Shown: piece after piece, positions 46,697 to 55,152 of the stretch
Position numbering within the stretch: position 1 is the stretch's first letter
Layout: every line of letters starts with the position of its first letter
From: Prolixibacteraceae bacterium JC049
Lineage (GTDB): Bacteria; Bacteroidota; Bacteroidia; Bacteroidales; Prolixibacteraceae
DNA length: 64,000 nucleotides
Assembly: GCA_023369685.1 (NCBI GenBank)
Contig: SACZ01000001.1
Span: 62,381-126,380, forward strand
Direction of reading: 5' to 3'
The notes under the pieces: model-generated
The model's database searches: none
What the model saw: the letters and a program-made list of their open reading frames with translations, nothing else
Told to the model about the DNA's origin: nothing
Made by a program: the position numbers and the translations under genes

Positions 46697-47182
46697 ATGA
46701 GACATCGTAAGAAATTTAATCATTTAGGTAGAACAACTTCGCACCGTAAAGCGATGTTGGCTAACATGGCTACCTCTTTGATTATGCATAAACGCATCAA
46801 GACGACTGTAGCAAAAGCCAAGGCATTGCGTTCTTATGTTGAACCGTTGATTACAAAAGCAAAAGAAGATACTACTCACTCACGTCGTATGGTTTTCAGC
46901 ACTCTTAAAAATAAGTATGCTGTTTCAGAACTTTTCCGTGAAGTATCTGCAAAAGTAGCTGACCGTCCAGGTGGTTACACTCGTATTCTTAAGCTTGGTA
47001 ATCGTCTAGGTGATAATGCAGAAATGTGTATCATCGAGTTGGTTGACTACAACGAGAACATGCTAGAGGTAAAAGAAACTAAGAAAAAAGCTCGTCGTTC
47101 ACGTCGTGGTGGAAAGAAAGTTGAAACTACTGAAGCTGAAGCTCCAGCAACTGAAACACCAGAAGAAAAGACTGAAGAGTAA
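46697..47182 (+). CDS. rplQ: 50S ribosomal protein L17
   Basis: A 161-residue L17. [45 protein letters not shown] is the conserved core. The C-terminal ~40 residues (a basic [12 protein letters not shown] and then an acidic Ala/Glu/Thr tail) extend beyond the E. coli protein. Last gene of the superoperon, followed by a terminator. Confidence 0.97.
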   Translation: MRHRKKFNHLGRTTSHRKAMLANMATSLIMHKRIKTTVAKAKALRSYVEPLITKAKEDTTHSRRMVFSTLKNKYAVSELFREVSAKVADRPGGYTRILKLGNRLGDNAEMCIIELVDYNENMLEVKETKKKARRSRRGGKKVETTEAEAPATETPEEKTEE

Positions 47183-47203
47183 GTCCTTTTATACACTATA
47201 TAT

Positions 47204-47240
47204 AAAAAAGGTCGACCATTGTGTCGACCTTTTTTGTTTT
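47204..47240 (+). terminator. Terminator of the ribosomal superoperon
   Basis: AAAAAAGGTCGAC (47204-47216) pairs exactly with GTCGACCTTTTTT (47223-47235) around a 6-base loop. It is the strongest terminator in the window and works in both directions by symmetry. Confidence 0.92.
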
Positions 47241-47271
47241 ACTAGAATACAAGGCCGTGGTCAAAGATTTT

Positions 47272-47300
47272 GTAGAGACACAAAATTTTGTGTCTTAGCG
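47272..47300. repeat. GTAGAGACAC-type palindrome, copy 1
   Basis: AGACACAAAA and TTTTGTGTCT (47276-47295) form a perfect 20-base palindrome preceded by GTAG. It closely resembles the palindrome at 47841-47866. Elements of the form GTAGAGAC...GTCTCTAC are widespread dispersed repeats in Bacteroidota and cyanobacteria. Confidence 0.6.
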
Positions 47301-47419
47301 TTGGCTAACACGAGTCGGTATCTTATTATTACTTCGGACTTTTCAACTTTCCTACCTTATAACTTTCCAGTTGCAACTCTTCCTTTTATTTCCCGTAAAA
47401 ATAGGAGGAGGAACAGATC

Positions 47420-47803
47420 ATGAAAACACTCATTAAACTATTCGGAATTCTATTGGTATTGGCAGGCATATCATTGCTATTTGCGCCTGAAGTTATATTC
47501 GACTTTTTAGAAAGTAATAAGAATGAAATGTGGGTATATGTGTGTGCAATAGTAGTACGATTGATCCTTGGAGTTGTATTAATTATTGCAGCCAATAAAT
47601 CCAGACATCCGCTTGCGTTAAAAATATTAGGTGCTTTTATAGTTATTATTGCATTTACCTTCCTTTTTATCGGTCAACAAAACTTACAGCAATTAATAAC
47701 AACGGTAATTGAAGTTTTTGTGCCTTATGCTCGACTTATGGGAGTAGTGAGTATTGGTTTTGGAAGCTTTTTTCTATATACTTTTTCTGGAAGGGAAGAG
47801 TAG
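47420..47803 (+). CDS. Small membrane protein of unknown function
   Basis: A 127-residue protein with three or four hydrophobic helices (about 5-24, 33-57, 65-90 and 104-122). It has no recognised domain. GGAGGAGG-like purine sequence eight bases before the ATG is one of the few Shine-Dalgarno-like sites in the window. It stands alone between the ribosomal terminator and ettA and is bracketed by two similar palindromes. Confidence 0.75.
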   Translation: MKTLIKLFGILLVLAGISLLFAPEVIFDFLESNKNEMWVYVCAIVVRLILGVVLIIAANKSRHPLALKILGAFIVIIAFTFLFIGQQNLQQLITTVIEVFVPYARLMGVVSIGFGSFFLYTFSGREE

Positions 47804-47840
47804 TTTGCGTATTTATGAAAATATCTTTATTTGCTTTTTT

Positions 47841-47866
47841 AGAGGCACAATATCTTGTGTCTCTAC
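47841..47866. repeat. GTAGAGACAC-type palindrome, copy 2
   Basis: AGAGGCACAA (47841-47850) and TTGTGTCTCT (47855-47864) pair around TATC with one wobble, and AC follows. The sequence and length match copy 1 at 47272. The rest of the 47804-48048 gap shows nothing else. Confidence 0.6.
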
Positions 47867-48048
47867 GTTTGTTACTGTAGAAGAAAGTAAGTTTTAAAGT
47901 CCGATTGAACTTATTGGTTTCCGGATGTTATACTAGTTTATATATGTCTTTTATATACCCTTCCTATAGTTGAAAAAAGGTGGTTAATGTTACTGTCGAA
48001 TGTTGTATATTTACCACAAATTCAGAGAAAAAATAAGAACAAAATATT

Positions 48049-49734
48049 ATGAGCGACGATAAGCAAATTATCTTTTCGATGTATAAGGTGAGTAAGTCGT
48101 TTACTCCCAACAAACCTGTAATTAAAGACATCTCATTGTCTTTCTTTTTAGGTGCAAAGATTGGTATTATTGGTCTCAACGGATCGGGTAAATCTACTTT
48201 GTTGAAGATTATTGCCGGATTGGAGAAAAACTATCAGGGAGAAGTGGTTTTCTCGCCTGGTTACAGTGTGGGGTACCTTTCTCAGGAGCCACTTTTAGAC
48301 GAGTCGAGAACCGTTAAAGAGGTAGTTGAAGAGGGTGTTCAGGAAGTGGTTGATGTATTGAAGGCATACGAAGAGTGCAACAACAAATTCATGGACCCAG
48401 AAGTGTTGGAAGATCCGGAGAAGATGCAGAAAGTAATGGATGAGCAAGCTGCTTTGCAGGAAAAAATCGACCAATACGATGCATGGAACCTGGATTCTAA
48501 GTTAGAGCGTGCAATGGACGCTTTGCGTTGTCCTCCTAGCGATCAGAAAGTAGAAACATTATCGGGTGGTGAGCGCCGTCGAGTGGCTTTGTGTCGCCTA
48601 TTGCTTCAGCAGCCAGATGTATTGTTGTTGGATGAGCCTACTAACCACTTGGACGCAGAATCAATCCATTGGTTAGAGCAGCACTTGAAGCAGTACAAAG
48701 GAACGGTAATTTGTATTACGCACGACCGTTATTTCTTGGATAACATTGCTGGTTGGATTTTAGAGCTGGATCGTGGAGAAGGGATTCCATGGAAAGGAAA
48801 CTATTCATCATGGTTAGATCAGAAGTCGAAGCGTATGGCACAAGAGCAGAAACAAAGCTCGAAACGCCAGAAGACTCTGGAACGAGAGTTGGAATGGATT
48901 AAGATGACCCCTAAAGCACGTCATCAGAAATCGAAAGCTCGTCTTTCGGCTTACGATAAGTTGCTGAATGAAGATTCAAAGCAAAGAGAAGAAAAGCTGG
49001 AATTATATATTCCTAATGGACCTCGTTTAGGAAATAAGGTAATTGAGGTGAATGGTGTATCGAAAGCGTTTGATGAGAAATTGCTTTTCGATGACCTGAG
49101 CTTTAACTTACCTCCGAATGGTATTGTTGGTGTTGTTGGACCTAACGGTGCGGGTAAAACGACTTTGTTCCGTTTGATTATGGGCGAAGAAGCTGCCGAC
49201 AAAGGAACATTTAGTGTAGGAGACACTATAAAGGTGGCTTACGTTGATCAGTCGCACAAAGATATTATTCCAGAAAGCTCGGTTTATCAGGTAATTTCTG
49301 GTGGAAACGATAATATCCAATTGGGCGACCGTTCTATGAATGCACGTGCATACTTATCTCGTTTTAACTTCTCTGGTTCCGATCAGGAGAAAAAATGCTC
49401 GATGCTGTCGGGTGGTGAGCGTAACCGTCTGCACTTAGCAATTGCGCTAAAAGAGCAAGGTAACGTATTATTGCTGGATGAGCCTACCAATGATATCGAT
49501 GTAAATACTCTTCGTGCCTTGGAAGAAGGTTTGGAAAGTTTTGCAGGGTGTGCAGTGGTAATTTCGCACGACCGTTGGTTCTTAGACAGAATTGCAACGC
49601 ATATTTTGGCATTCGAAGGTGATTCTCAAGTAGTGTTCTTCGAAGGTTCTTATACCGAATATGAAGAAAATAAGAAAGCACGTTTAGGCGATGAAGGACC
49701 AAAACGTATTCGTTATCGTAAATTAATGGACTAG
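48049..49734 (+). CDS. ettA: ABC-F protein, energy-dependent translational throttle EttA
   Basis: A 561-residue soluble protein with two ATPase domains and no membrane part. Walker A sites are GLNGSGKST (~43-51) and GPNGAGKTT (~364-372); signatures are LSGGERRRVALC and LSGGERNRLHLA; Walker B sites are VLLLDEPTNHLD and VLLLDEPTNDID. The linker contains the P-site-tRNA interaction region (MTPKARHQKSKARLSAY). EttA binds the ribosomal E site and gates the first peptide bond according to ADP/ATP. Length and linker favour EttA over Uup. Confidence 0.93.
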   Translation: MSDDKQIIFSMYKVSKSFTPNKPVIKDISLSFFLGAKIGIIGLNGSGKSTLLKIIAGLEKNYQGEVVFSPGYSVGYLSQEPLLDESRTVKEVVEEGVQEVVDVLKAYEECNNKFMDPEVLEDPEKMQKVMDEQAALQEKIDQYDAWNLDSKLERAMDALRCPPSDQKVETLSGGERRRVALCRLLLQQPDVLLLDEPTNHLDAESIHWLEQHLKQYKGTVICITHDRYFLDNIAGWILELDRGEGIPWKGNYSSWLDQKSKRMAQEQKQSSKRQKTLERELEWIKMTPKARHQKSKARLSAYDKLLNEDSKQREEKLELYIPNGPRLGNKVIEVNGVSKAFDEKLLFDDLSFNLPPNGIVGVVGPNGAGKTTLFRLIMGEEAADKGTFSVGDTIKVAYVDQSHKDIIPESSVYQVISGGNDNIQLGDRSMNARAYLSRFNFSGSDQEKKCSMLSGGERNRLHLAIALKEQGNVLLLDEPTNDIDVNTLRALEEGLESFAGCAVVISHDRWFLDRIATHILAFEGDSQVVFFEGSYTEYEENKKARLGDEGPKRIRYRKLMD

Positions 49735-49757
49735 AGAAAATTCCATTAACATATTTC

Positions 49758-49790
49758 AATCCTCTTACTTTCGGGTAAGGGGATTTTTTG
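49758..49790 (+). terminator. Terminator after ettA
   Basis: AATCCTCTTAC (49758-49768) pairs with GTAAGGGGATT (49775-49785), one wobble, 6-base loop, followed by TTTTG. The rest of the 333-base gap to 50067 holds only a weak promoter candidate. Confidence 0.85.
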
Positions 49791-50005
49791 TATCCAATTA
49801 CTTGTAGGTGACAGAAGTTACAAACTGAAGAATGTATATCTAATTAAATAAGGTATAGAAGCTGATAAATGTTAGTAAAAATGCAAGAAAGTATGATTTG
49901 TTATTAGTTGGGAAATGTTTTAAGTGGTTGATATTTAGATTGTATGATGGTGTTTTTTTATGAGAACTAAGTTGCATAACAATTTCGGTTAATAAATCAG
50001 CTATT

Positions 50006-50034
50006 TTGTTTCATGCATTAGTTTAGTAGCTTTA
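50006..50034 (+). promoter_or_regulatory. Weak promoter candidate before the OsmC gene
   Basis: TTG (50006-50008), an 18-base spacer and TAGCTTTA (50027-50034) partly match the Bacteroidota consensus (last base A, not G). Confidence 0.35.
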
Positions 50035-50067
50035 CTGTACAAAGTTTAAATAAGAAAATTATAAGAT

Positions 50068-50484
50068 ATGAAAGCAAAAACAGTATGGTCAGAGAATTTC
50101 AAATCGGTAGTTGATAACGGACGTGGCCATAGCGTGAATTTGGATTTACCAGAATCACAAAACGGAACAGATACTGGATCAACAGCATTAGAAGTTTGTG
50201 TAATGAGTTATTCTGGGTGTATTGCAACTATTTTTGCAATGATGGCCAAAAAGATGCGCTTAGAATTTACCGGATTAGAAGTAGTATCTGAAGCTGAAAA
50301 ATCGGCAGAAACAGGAACAATTGGTACTATTAATTCAAAAGTATCATTGGTATCAGCTGAAAATGGAGAAAAGTTACAGAAATGTTTAGATAGAACAGTA
50401 GCTACTTGCCCTGTAGGTGTACTTTACAAAAATGCTGGAGTAAAAGTAGATTACTCATTAGAAGTATTGGCAACAGCAGAATAG
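50068..50484 (+). CDS. OsmC/Ohr family peroxide-related protein
   Basis: A 138-residue protein. The two conserved Cys of the family are visible in MSYSGCIATIF (~residue 51) and VATCPVGVLY (~112), the catalytic pair used by OsmC/Ohr to reduce organic hydroperoxides. The N-terminal strand region FKSVVDNGRGHSVNLDLPES fits OsmC. It is a single gene with a strong terminator. The substrate is not determined. Confidence 0.88.
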   Translation: MKAKTVWSENFKSVVDNGRGHSVNLDLPESQNGTDTGSTALEVCVMSYSGCIATIFAMMAKKMRLEFTGLEVVSEAEKSAETGTIGTINSKVSLVSAENGEKLQKCLDRTVATCPVGVLYKNAGVKVDYSLEVLATAE

Positions 50485-50507
50485 TTTATTCGACATAAAT
50501 ATATTAG

Positions 50508-50533
50508 AAGGCCGGTTTTTCCGGCCTTTTTTG
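50508..50533 (+). terminator. Terminator after the OsmC gene
   Basis: AAGGCCGG (50508-50515), a TTTTT loop and CCGGCCTT (50521-50528) followed by TTTTG form a classic intrinsic terminator. Confidence 0.92.
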
Positions 50534-50573
50534 TACCTTGGTGATTGCTAATAATTTTTAATACCAAAGCTAT

Positions 50574-50927
50574 ATGTATCGCGTAGATAATCACGATGAA
50601 GAAAGAAAATGGGGTATGATTGCTCACCTTAGTGCACTAATCATGTATATTGGAATTCCATTTGGAAATATAATTGGACCTCTTATTGTATACATGGTGA
50701 AAAAAGATGAGTTACCTTTTGCCGGCGAACAAGCCAAAGAGGCCTTGAATTTTCATATTACCCTTACCATTGGCTACATTGTTTTAATTCCTTTTGTATT
50801 CATTATTATAGGAATTCCATTGATGATATTACTGGGATTAGTTCAACTTATATTTACTATTGTGGCTGGTATTAAGGCCAACGAAGGAGTATATTATCGT
50901 TATCCTTTCAGTTTCCGATTTTTATAA
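50574..50927 (+). CDS. DUF4870 domain membrane protein
   Basis: A 117-residue protein with the DUF4870 pattern: KWGMIAHLSALIMYIGIPFGNIIGPLIVYMVKKDELPFAGEQAKEALNFHIT followed by two hydrophobic helices and the terminal YRYPFSFRFL. About three membrane spans. The function is unknown. It lies between the OsmC and hisS genes. Confidence 0.85.
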   Translation: MYRVDNHDEERKWGMIAHLSALIMYIGIPFGNIIGPLIVYMVKKDELPFAGEQAKEALNFHITLTIGYIVLIPFVFIIIGIPLMILLGLVQLIFTIVAGIKANEGVYYRYPFSFRFL

Positions 50928-50980
50928 AAATAGAATACCTCATAGCTAAGCAATAAATGTTTAGCGTTAAAAATTTAAAA

Positions 50981-51004
50981 ATCCTCCATTGCCAAATGGA
51001 GGAT
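50981..51004. terminator. Perfect hairpin upstream of hisS
   Basis: ATCCTCCATT (50981-50990) and AATGGAGGAT (50995-51004) pair exactly with a GCCA loop. The T-rich side is on the minus strand (TTTTTAAATTTTT), so as a terminator it would stop leftward transcription. A second stem, GCTAAGC/GTTTAGC, lies at 50945-50965. Confidence 0.45.
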
Positions 51005-51010
51005 CGTCGT

Positions 51011-51038
51011 TTGATGAAACGATAATTTGCTAACTTTG
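51011..51038 (+). promoter_or_regulatory. Promoter of hisS
   Basis: TAACTTTG (51031-51038) is a perfect -7 element with TTG at 51011-51013 (17-base spacer, slightly short). The start would be near 51045, leaving a short leader before the ATG at 51063. Confidence 0.6.
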
Positions 51039-51062
51039 TGCCGCATAAAAGAAGAACTGAAA

Positions 51063-52424
51063 ATGGCACAGAAACCTTCAATACCAAAAGGAACTAGAGA
51101 TTTTTCGCCCGAAGAGATGGCGAAAAGAAATTATATATTCGACACGATTAAATCGGTATTTAAACTTTACGGTTATCAATCTATTGAAACTCCATCGATG
51201 GAGAATCTTTCCACTTTGATGGGAAAATATGGCGAAGAGGGAGACAAACTTCTATTCAAAGTATTGAACTCGGGTGATTTTATTCGCAAAGTTTCCGATG
51301 AGCAGTTGGCAGAGCGCAACTCTGTAAAGTTGACTAATAAGATTTCAGAAAAAGGTTTACGTTACGACTTAACTGTACCTTTTGCTCGTTACGTAGTTCA
51401 ACATCGTAACGATATTTCATTTCCTTTTAAGCGATACCAAATTCAGCCAGTATGGCGTGCCGATAGACCTCAAAGAGGACGTTATCGCGAATTTTACCAG
51501 TGCGATGTGGATGTAATTGGTTCTAATTCGTTGTTGAACGAAGTGGAATTGATTCAGATTGTAGATGAGGTTTACCGTCAGTTGAATATCAACGTAGTGG
51601 TAAAAATGAATAACCGTAAGATTTTAGCAGGTATTGCTGAAACTATCGGAGAGGCTGATCGTATTATTGACATTACTGTTGCTATCGACAAACTGGATAA
51701 AATTGGTTTAGAGAAAGTAAACGAAGAGTTAGCTGCTAAAGGAATTGCACAAGATGCAATTGATAAGTTACAGCCAATCTTACACCTTTCAGGAACGAAT
51801 GATGAAAAGCTAGAGCAAATTTCAAAAGTAATTGCTGATAGTGAAATCGGATTGAAAGGAATCGAGGAGATGAAGAAGGTTTTCAATTACCTGAAAGCTT
51901 TCGAACTGAAAACTGAAGTAGAGTTGGACTTAACACTTGCTCGTGGTTTGAACTATTATACAGGAGCAATTTTCGAGGTAAAAGCATTGGATGTTGAGAT
52001 TGGTAGTATTACCGGTGGAGGACGTTACGATGACTTAACCGGAATTTTCGGAATGCCGGATGTTTCTGGTGTTGGTATTTCATTTGGTGCCGATCGTATT
52101 TACGATGTGATGAACCAGTTGGAATTATACCCTGAAGATAGTGCTGCCAGCACAAAAGTGATCTTCATTAACTTCGGTGATAAAGAAGAAGCTTACTGTT
52201 TGCCTGTTTTAGCAAAATTACGTAGCAACGGAATTAGTGCTGAAATTTTCCCAGAATCGGCAAAAATGAAAAAGCAGATGAACTATGCGAATCGTAAAAA
52301 CATTCCGTTTGTAGTAATGGCCGGCGAGAATGAGATGAACGATCAGAAGTTTACATTGAAAAATATGCAGACAGGAGAGCAACAGTTGGTAGATGTTGTA
52401 CAACTTATAGAAATCCTTTCGTGA
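51063..52424 (+). CDS. hisS: Histidine--tRNA ligase
   Basis: A 453-residue class II synthetase from the ATG at 51063 ([16 protein letters not shown]). An upstream in-frame start would lie within the promoter. Motif 2 is [24 protein letters not shown]; the His-specific loop is [15 protein letters not shown] and motif 3 is [13 protein letters not shown], then [13 protein letters not shown]. The C-terminal anticodon-binding domain starts ~360. It charges tRNA-His, the signal read by the his attenuator. Confidence 0.97.
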   Translation: MAQKPSIPKGTRDFSPEEMAKRNYIFDTIKSVFKLYGYQSIETPSMENLSTLMGKYGEEGDKLLFKVLNSGDFIRKVSDEQLAERNSVKLTNKISEKGLRYDLTVPFARYVVQHRNDISFPFKRYQIQPVWRADRPQRGRYREFYQCDVDVIGSNSLLNEVELIQIVDEVYRQLNINVVVKMNNRKILAGIAETIGEADRIIDITVAIDKLDKIGLEKVNEELAAKGIAQDAIDKLQPILHLSGTNDEKLEQISKVIADSEIGLKGIEEMKKVFNYLKAFELKTEVELDLTLARGLNYYTGAIFEVKALDVEIGSITGGGRYDDLTGIFGMPDVSGVGISFGADRIYDVMNQLELYPEDSAASTKVIFINFGDKEEAYCLPVLAKLRSNGISAEIFPESAKMKKQMNYANRKNIPFVVMAGENEMNDQKFTLKNMQTGEQQLVDVVQLIEILS

Positions 52425-52432
52425 TATATAAA

Positions 52433-52479
52433 AAAGATATATTTTCCTGCCACACTTTTAAGCAGGAAAATATGTCTTT
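52433..52479 (+). terminator. Long-stem terminator after hisS
   Basis: AAAGATATATTTTCCTGC (52433-52450) pairs with GCAGGAAAATATGTCTTT (52462-52479) over 18 bases with one wobble. The stem itself ends in TTT. Nothing else was recognised in the gap to 52698, apart from a weak AATCCA/TGGATT hairpin near 52560. Confidence 0.75.
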
Positions 52480-52698
52480 AACTATTATAAAACCCAATCG
52501 TTTTGCGGAAGTTGCCGGTGGTGACATTCGTTTTCCATGATTTTTTCTTCGCTTTAAAAATCCAGATTTTATGGATTAATGTTTAAGTAACTCTTCACTT
52601 AAACCATTTTCTGATACACTTTTTTTATTCAAATTGAAGTATAAAATGTTTTTCTCTATTGTGGGAAAAGTAAATGCATATTAATGTAATAGACAGGA

Positions 52699-54201
52699 AT
52701 GATGAACGAGAATATTCACTTTATATCACCCGATAAATTAACTTTTGAGATTATTGATGAATTGTTGGCTACCAATAAGAAGTTGGCTTTGTCTGATAAA
52801 GCCAAGGAACTGGTTGTTGGTTGTAAACAATATTTAGATAATAAATTAGCCGAATCGGAAGCTCCGATTTATGGTATAAATACTGGTTTTGGTGCGCTTT
52901 GTAATCACAAAATATCGAAAGATGATTTGAGCAAGCTGCAGGAAAACTTAGTTATTTCACATTCGTGTAATGTAGGACCTGAATTACCAAAGGATGTAAT
53001 TCGCTTGATGATGTTTCTAAAAGCACATGCTTTGTCATTAGGAAAATCAGCTGTACAATTAAAAACAGTTGAACGCATTGTCGAGATGTACAATGAAGAC
53101 ATCATTCCAATTGTTTGCGAGCAAGGTTCATTGGGAGCTTCAGGCGACTTGGCGCCATTAGCTCGTTTGTTTTTACCATTGATTGGTTATGGCGAAGTAT
53201 ATTACAAAGGAGTAAAGCGTGAAGCAGCAGAAGTATTGGCTGAAAAAGGATGGGAACCTATCCGTTTAGAGGCAAAGGAAGGTTTGGCATTGCTGAATGG
53301 AACACAGTTTATGTTGGCTCATGCCATTTATACATTGCTGAAATCGTTCAAGATTGTAAAGTATGCCGATATTATTGGTGCGTTGTCTTTGGATGGTTTC
53401 AACGGCTTGATTAGTCCATTCCGTGATGAGTTGCATCAAATTCGTCCACACAAAGGGCAAATTGAAACGGCATCGAATTTCCGTTCACTTTTAACAGGAA
53501 GCCAATTGCAGGCACAGGAAAAACAGCATGTTCAAGATCCATATTCTTTCCGTTGTATTCCTCAGGTGCATGGAGCAGTGAAAGATACGGTACGTTACGT
53601 TGCTAGCGTGGTTGAAACTGAGATGAACTCAGTAACCGATAATCCAACAGTTTTCCCAGAGGAAGATTTGATTGTTTCTGGTGGTAATTTCCATGGAGAG
53701 CCATTGGCTTTGGTTCTTGACTTCTTGAGTATTGGTTTAGCTGAAATTGCAAGTATTTCAGAACGCCGTGTTTATCGATTGATTTCAGGTGAGCGTGGTC
53801 TACCTGCATTCTTGGTAGCTAATCCTGGATTGAACTCAGGATTTATGATTCCTCAATACTCGGCAGCTTCAATGGTAAGTCAGAATAAGCAACTTTGTAC
53901 GCCTTCATCAGTTGACTCTATCCCTTCTTCTAACGAGCAAGAAGACCATGTAAGTATGGGTGGAAATGGAGCAACAAAAGCATTGAAAGTAGCTAACAAC
54001 ACAATGAAAGTATTGGCTATTGAGTTGTACAATGCAGCTCAGGCGTTAGAGTTTCGCCGCCCAATGCAGACTTCTCCTTTCTTAGAAGAGTTTGTAGCAC
54101 AATATCGTCATTCGGTATTGTTTGTTAAGGAAGATACTTTGATGTATAAAGATATTGAAAGCTCAATTGAGTTTTTAGAAAACGGAAAGTTTATCGTATA
54201 A
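52699..54201 (+). CDS. hutH: Histidine ammonia-lyase
   Basis: A 500-residue enzyme that deaminates histidine to urocanate. GSLGASGDLAPLA contains Ala147-Ser148-Gly149, which cyclise into the MIO electrophile. YGINTGFGALCN holds the catalytic Tyr; QDPYSFRCIPQVHGA, NPTVF and SSNEQEDHVSMGG are other active-site segments. The His-contacting residues favour HAL over Phe/Tyr lyases, but the distinction is by motif only. No hutU, hutI or hutG is nearby. It follows hisS after 274 bases. Confidence 0.9.
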   Translation: MMNENIHFISPDKLTFEIIDELLATNKKLALSDKAKELVVGCKQYLDNKLAESEAPIYGINTGFGALCNHKISKDDLSKLQENLVISHSCNVGPELPKDVIRLMMFLKAHALSLGKSAVQLKTVERIVEMYNEDIIPIVCEQGSLGASGDLAPLARLFLPLIGYGEVYYKGVKREAAEVLAEKGWEPIRLEAKEGLALLNGTQFMLAHAIYTLLKSFKIVKYADIIGALSLDGFNGLISPFRDELHQIRPHKGQIETASNFRSLLTGSQLQAQEKQHVQDPYSFRCIPQVHGAVKDTVRYVASVVETEMNSVTDNPTVFPEEDLIVSGGNFHGEPLALVLDFLSIGLAEIASISERRVYRLISGERGLPAFLVANPGLNSGFMIPQYSAASMVSQNKQLCTPSSVDSIPSSNEQEDHVSMGGNGATKALKVANNTMKVLAIELYNAAQALEFRRPMQTSPFLEEFVAQYRHSVLFVKEDTLMYKDIESSIEFLENGKFIV

Positions 54202-54222
54202 TTTTTCGTTGAAATATATGAT

Positions 54223-54251
54223 CATTTTAGCGGCTACTGGCCGCTAAAATG
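54223..54251. terminator. Hairpin between convergent hutH and lipid kinase genes
   Basis: CATTTTAGCGGC (54223-54234) pairs exactly with GCCGCTAAAATG (54240-54251) around a 5-base loop. It overlaps the kinase stop codon. T-tracts outside the stem are weak, but the internal TTTT on each strand may serve. Confidence 0.6.
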
Positions 54252-55103
54252 GTATAAAGAGGCCGGTTGAATCTTAATATTTAGCTTGCCTTCAATAACG
54301 ATTGGCTCTCCGTCAACATGAGCTTCGTTGGAAGGATAAGACACCTGAAATGCTTCTCCTTTAATTTCTGTGAATAAACTCGATCGATCAATTGTATTAG
54401 TGAACGACCGCAACATTAATTGAGGTAATTGATACCAACGAGGCTTCTTTAAAACTACCAAATTAACCTGACCATCTGATATGTCAGCGTTGGGAGCTAT
54501 GTGAGCATTATTCCCAAATTGAGATGAATTACAAATACTAAGTACAAATCCAGAGTAGCTTTTTTGCTCTCCGTTTTGCAATATGGTGAATTGATATTCC
54601 GGATAATTGAAAAAAGAATTCCAGGTTGCTTTGGCATATGAAACTAAACCTCTGGAGTTCATCTTGGCAAAAACGTGGCTAATATGTGCATCGAAACCAA
54701 TTCCGGCTACATTCAACGAGAAATGATCATTAATCAATAGTGTATCCATGGGACGAACTTCAGCACGATTTAACCATTGAATGGCTTTTTTCGAATTCAT
54801 TGGAATACCCATGTGGCGAGCCAATCCATTGCCTGATCCGGAAGGGATAATACCTAATGCAACTTTCGAATGGGTAAGCGCTTGTGCAATTTCATTGATT
54901 GTGCCATCACCACCTACAGCCAACACAGCATCGAAACCATCAGAAATAGCTTGTCGGGCAAGTTCGGTTCCATGTTTTGCATATTCGGTATACTTAATGG
55001 TTAAGTCGAACTTTTCCCGATCCAATACCGAATTTAATAGAGACGCAATATGTTTCTGCTTTCCGGTGCCCGAAATGGGATTTATTATTGCAAGAAGTTT
55101 CAT
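54234..55103 (-). CDS. YegS/DagK-type lipid kinase
   Basis: A 289-residue soluble kinase of the diacylglycerol/sphingosine kinase fold. MKLLAIINPISGTGKQ carries the first nucleotide loop, AVGGDGTINEIAQAL (~62-76) the GGDG catalytic loop, and LGIIPSGSGNGLARHMGIP the third. Later GFDAHISHVF and LNVAGIGF fit the second domain. It phosphorylates a lipid whose identity is not predictable. It lies 49 bases from the helicase gene, upstream of it on the minus strand. Confidence 0.92.
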   Translation of the reverse strand: MKLLAIINPISGTGKQKHIASLLNSVLDREKFDLTIKYTEYAKHGTELARQAISDGFDAVLAVGGDGTINEIAQALTHSKVALGIIPSGSGNGLARHMGIPMNSKKAIQWLNRAEVRPMDTLLINDHFSLNVAGIGFDAHISHVFAKMNSRGLVSYAKATWNSFFNYPEYQFTILQNGEQKSYSGFVLSICNSSQFGNNAHIAPNADISDGQVNLVVLKKPRWYQLPQLMLRSFTNTIDRSSLFTEIKGEAFQVSYPSNEAHVDGEPIVIEGKLNIKIQPASLYHFSGQ

Positions 55104-55152
55104 GCTGATGATTAATTGATGCTTACAACTATTTTATAGAAAAAGAGTGGGG

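Noticed and set aside
50981-51004. Terminator for a rightward transcript from the DUF4870 gene
   Set aside because: The hairpin is perfect but is followed on the plus strand by CGTCGTTTG, without a T-run; only the minus-strand side is T-rich, and no minus-strand gene or promoter was found to its right.
52472-52540. 22-codon ORF with an AGGD stretch between hisS and hutH as a possible C39 substrate
   Set aside because: Its start lies in the 3' arm of the hisS terminator, and the leader before GG is too short and not helical or acidic like known double-glycine leaders.
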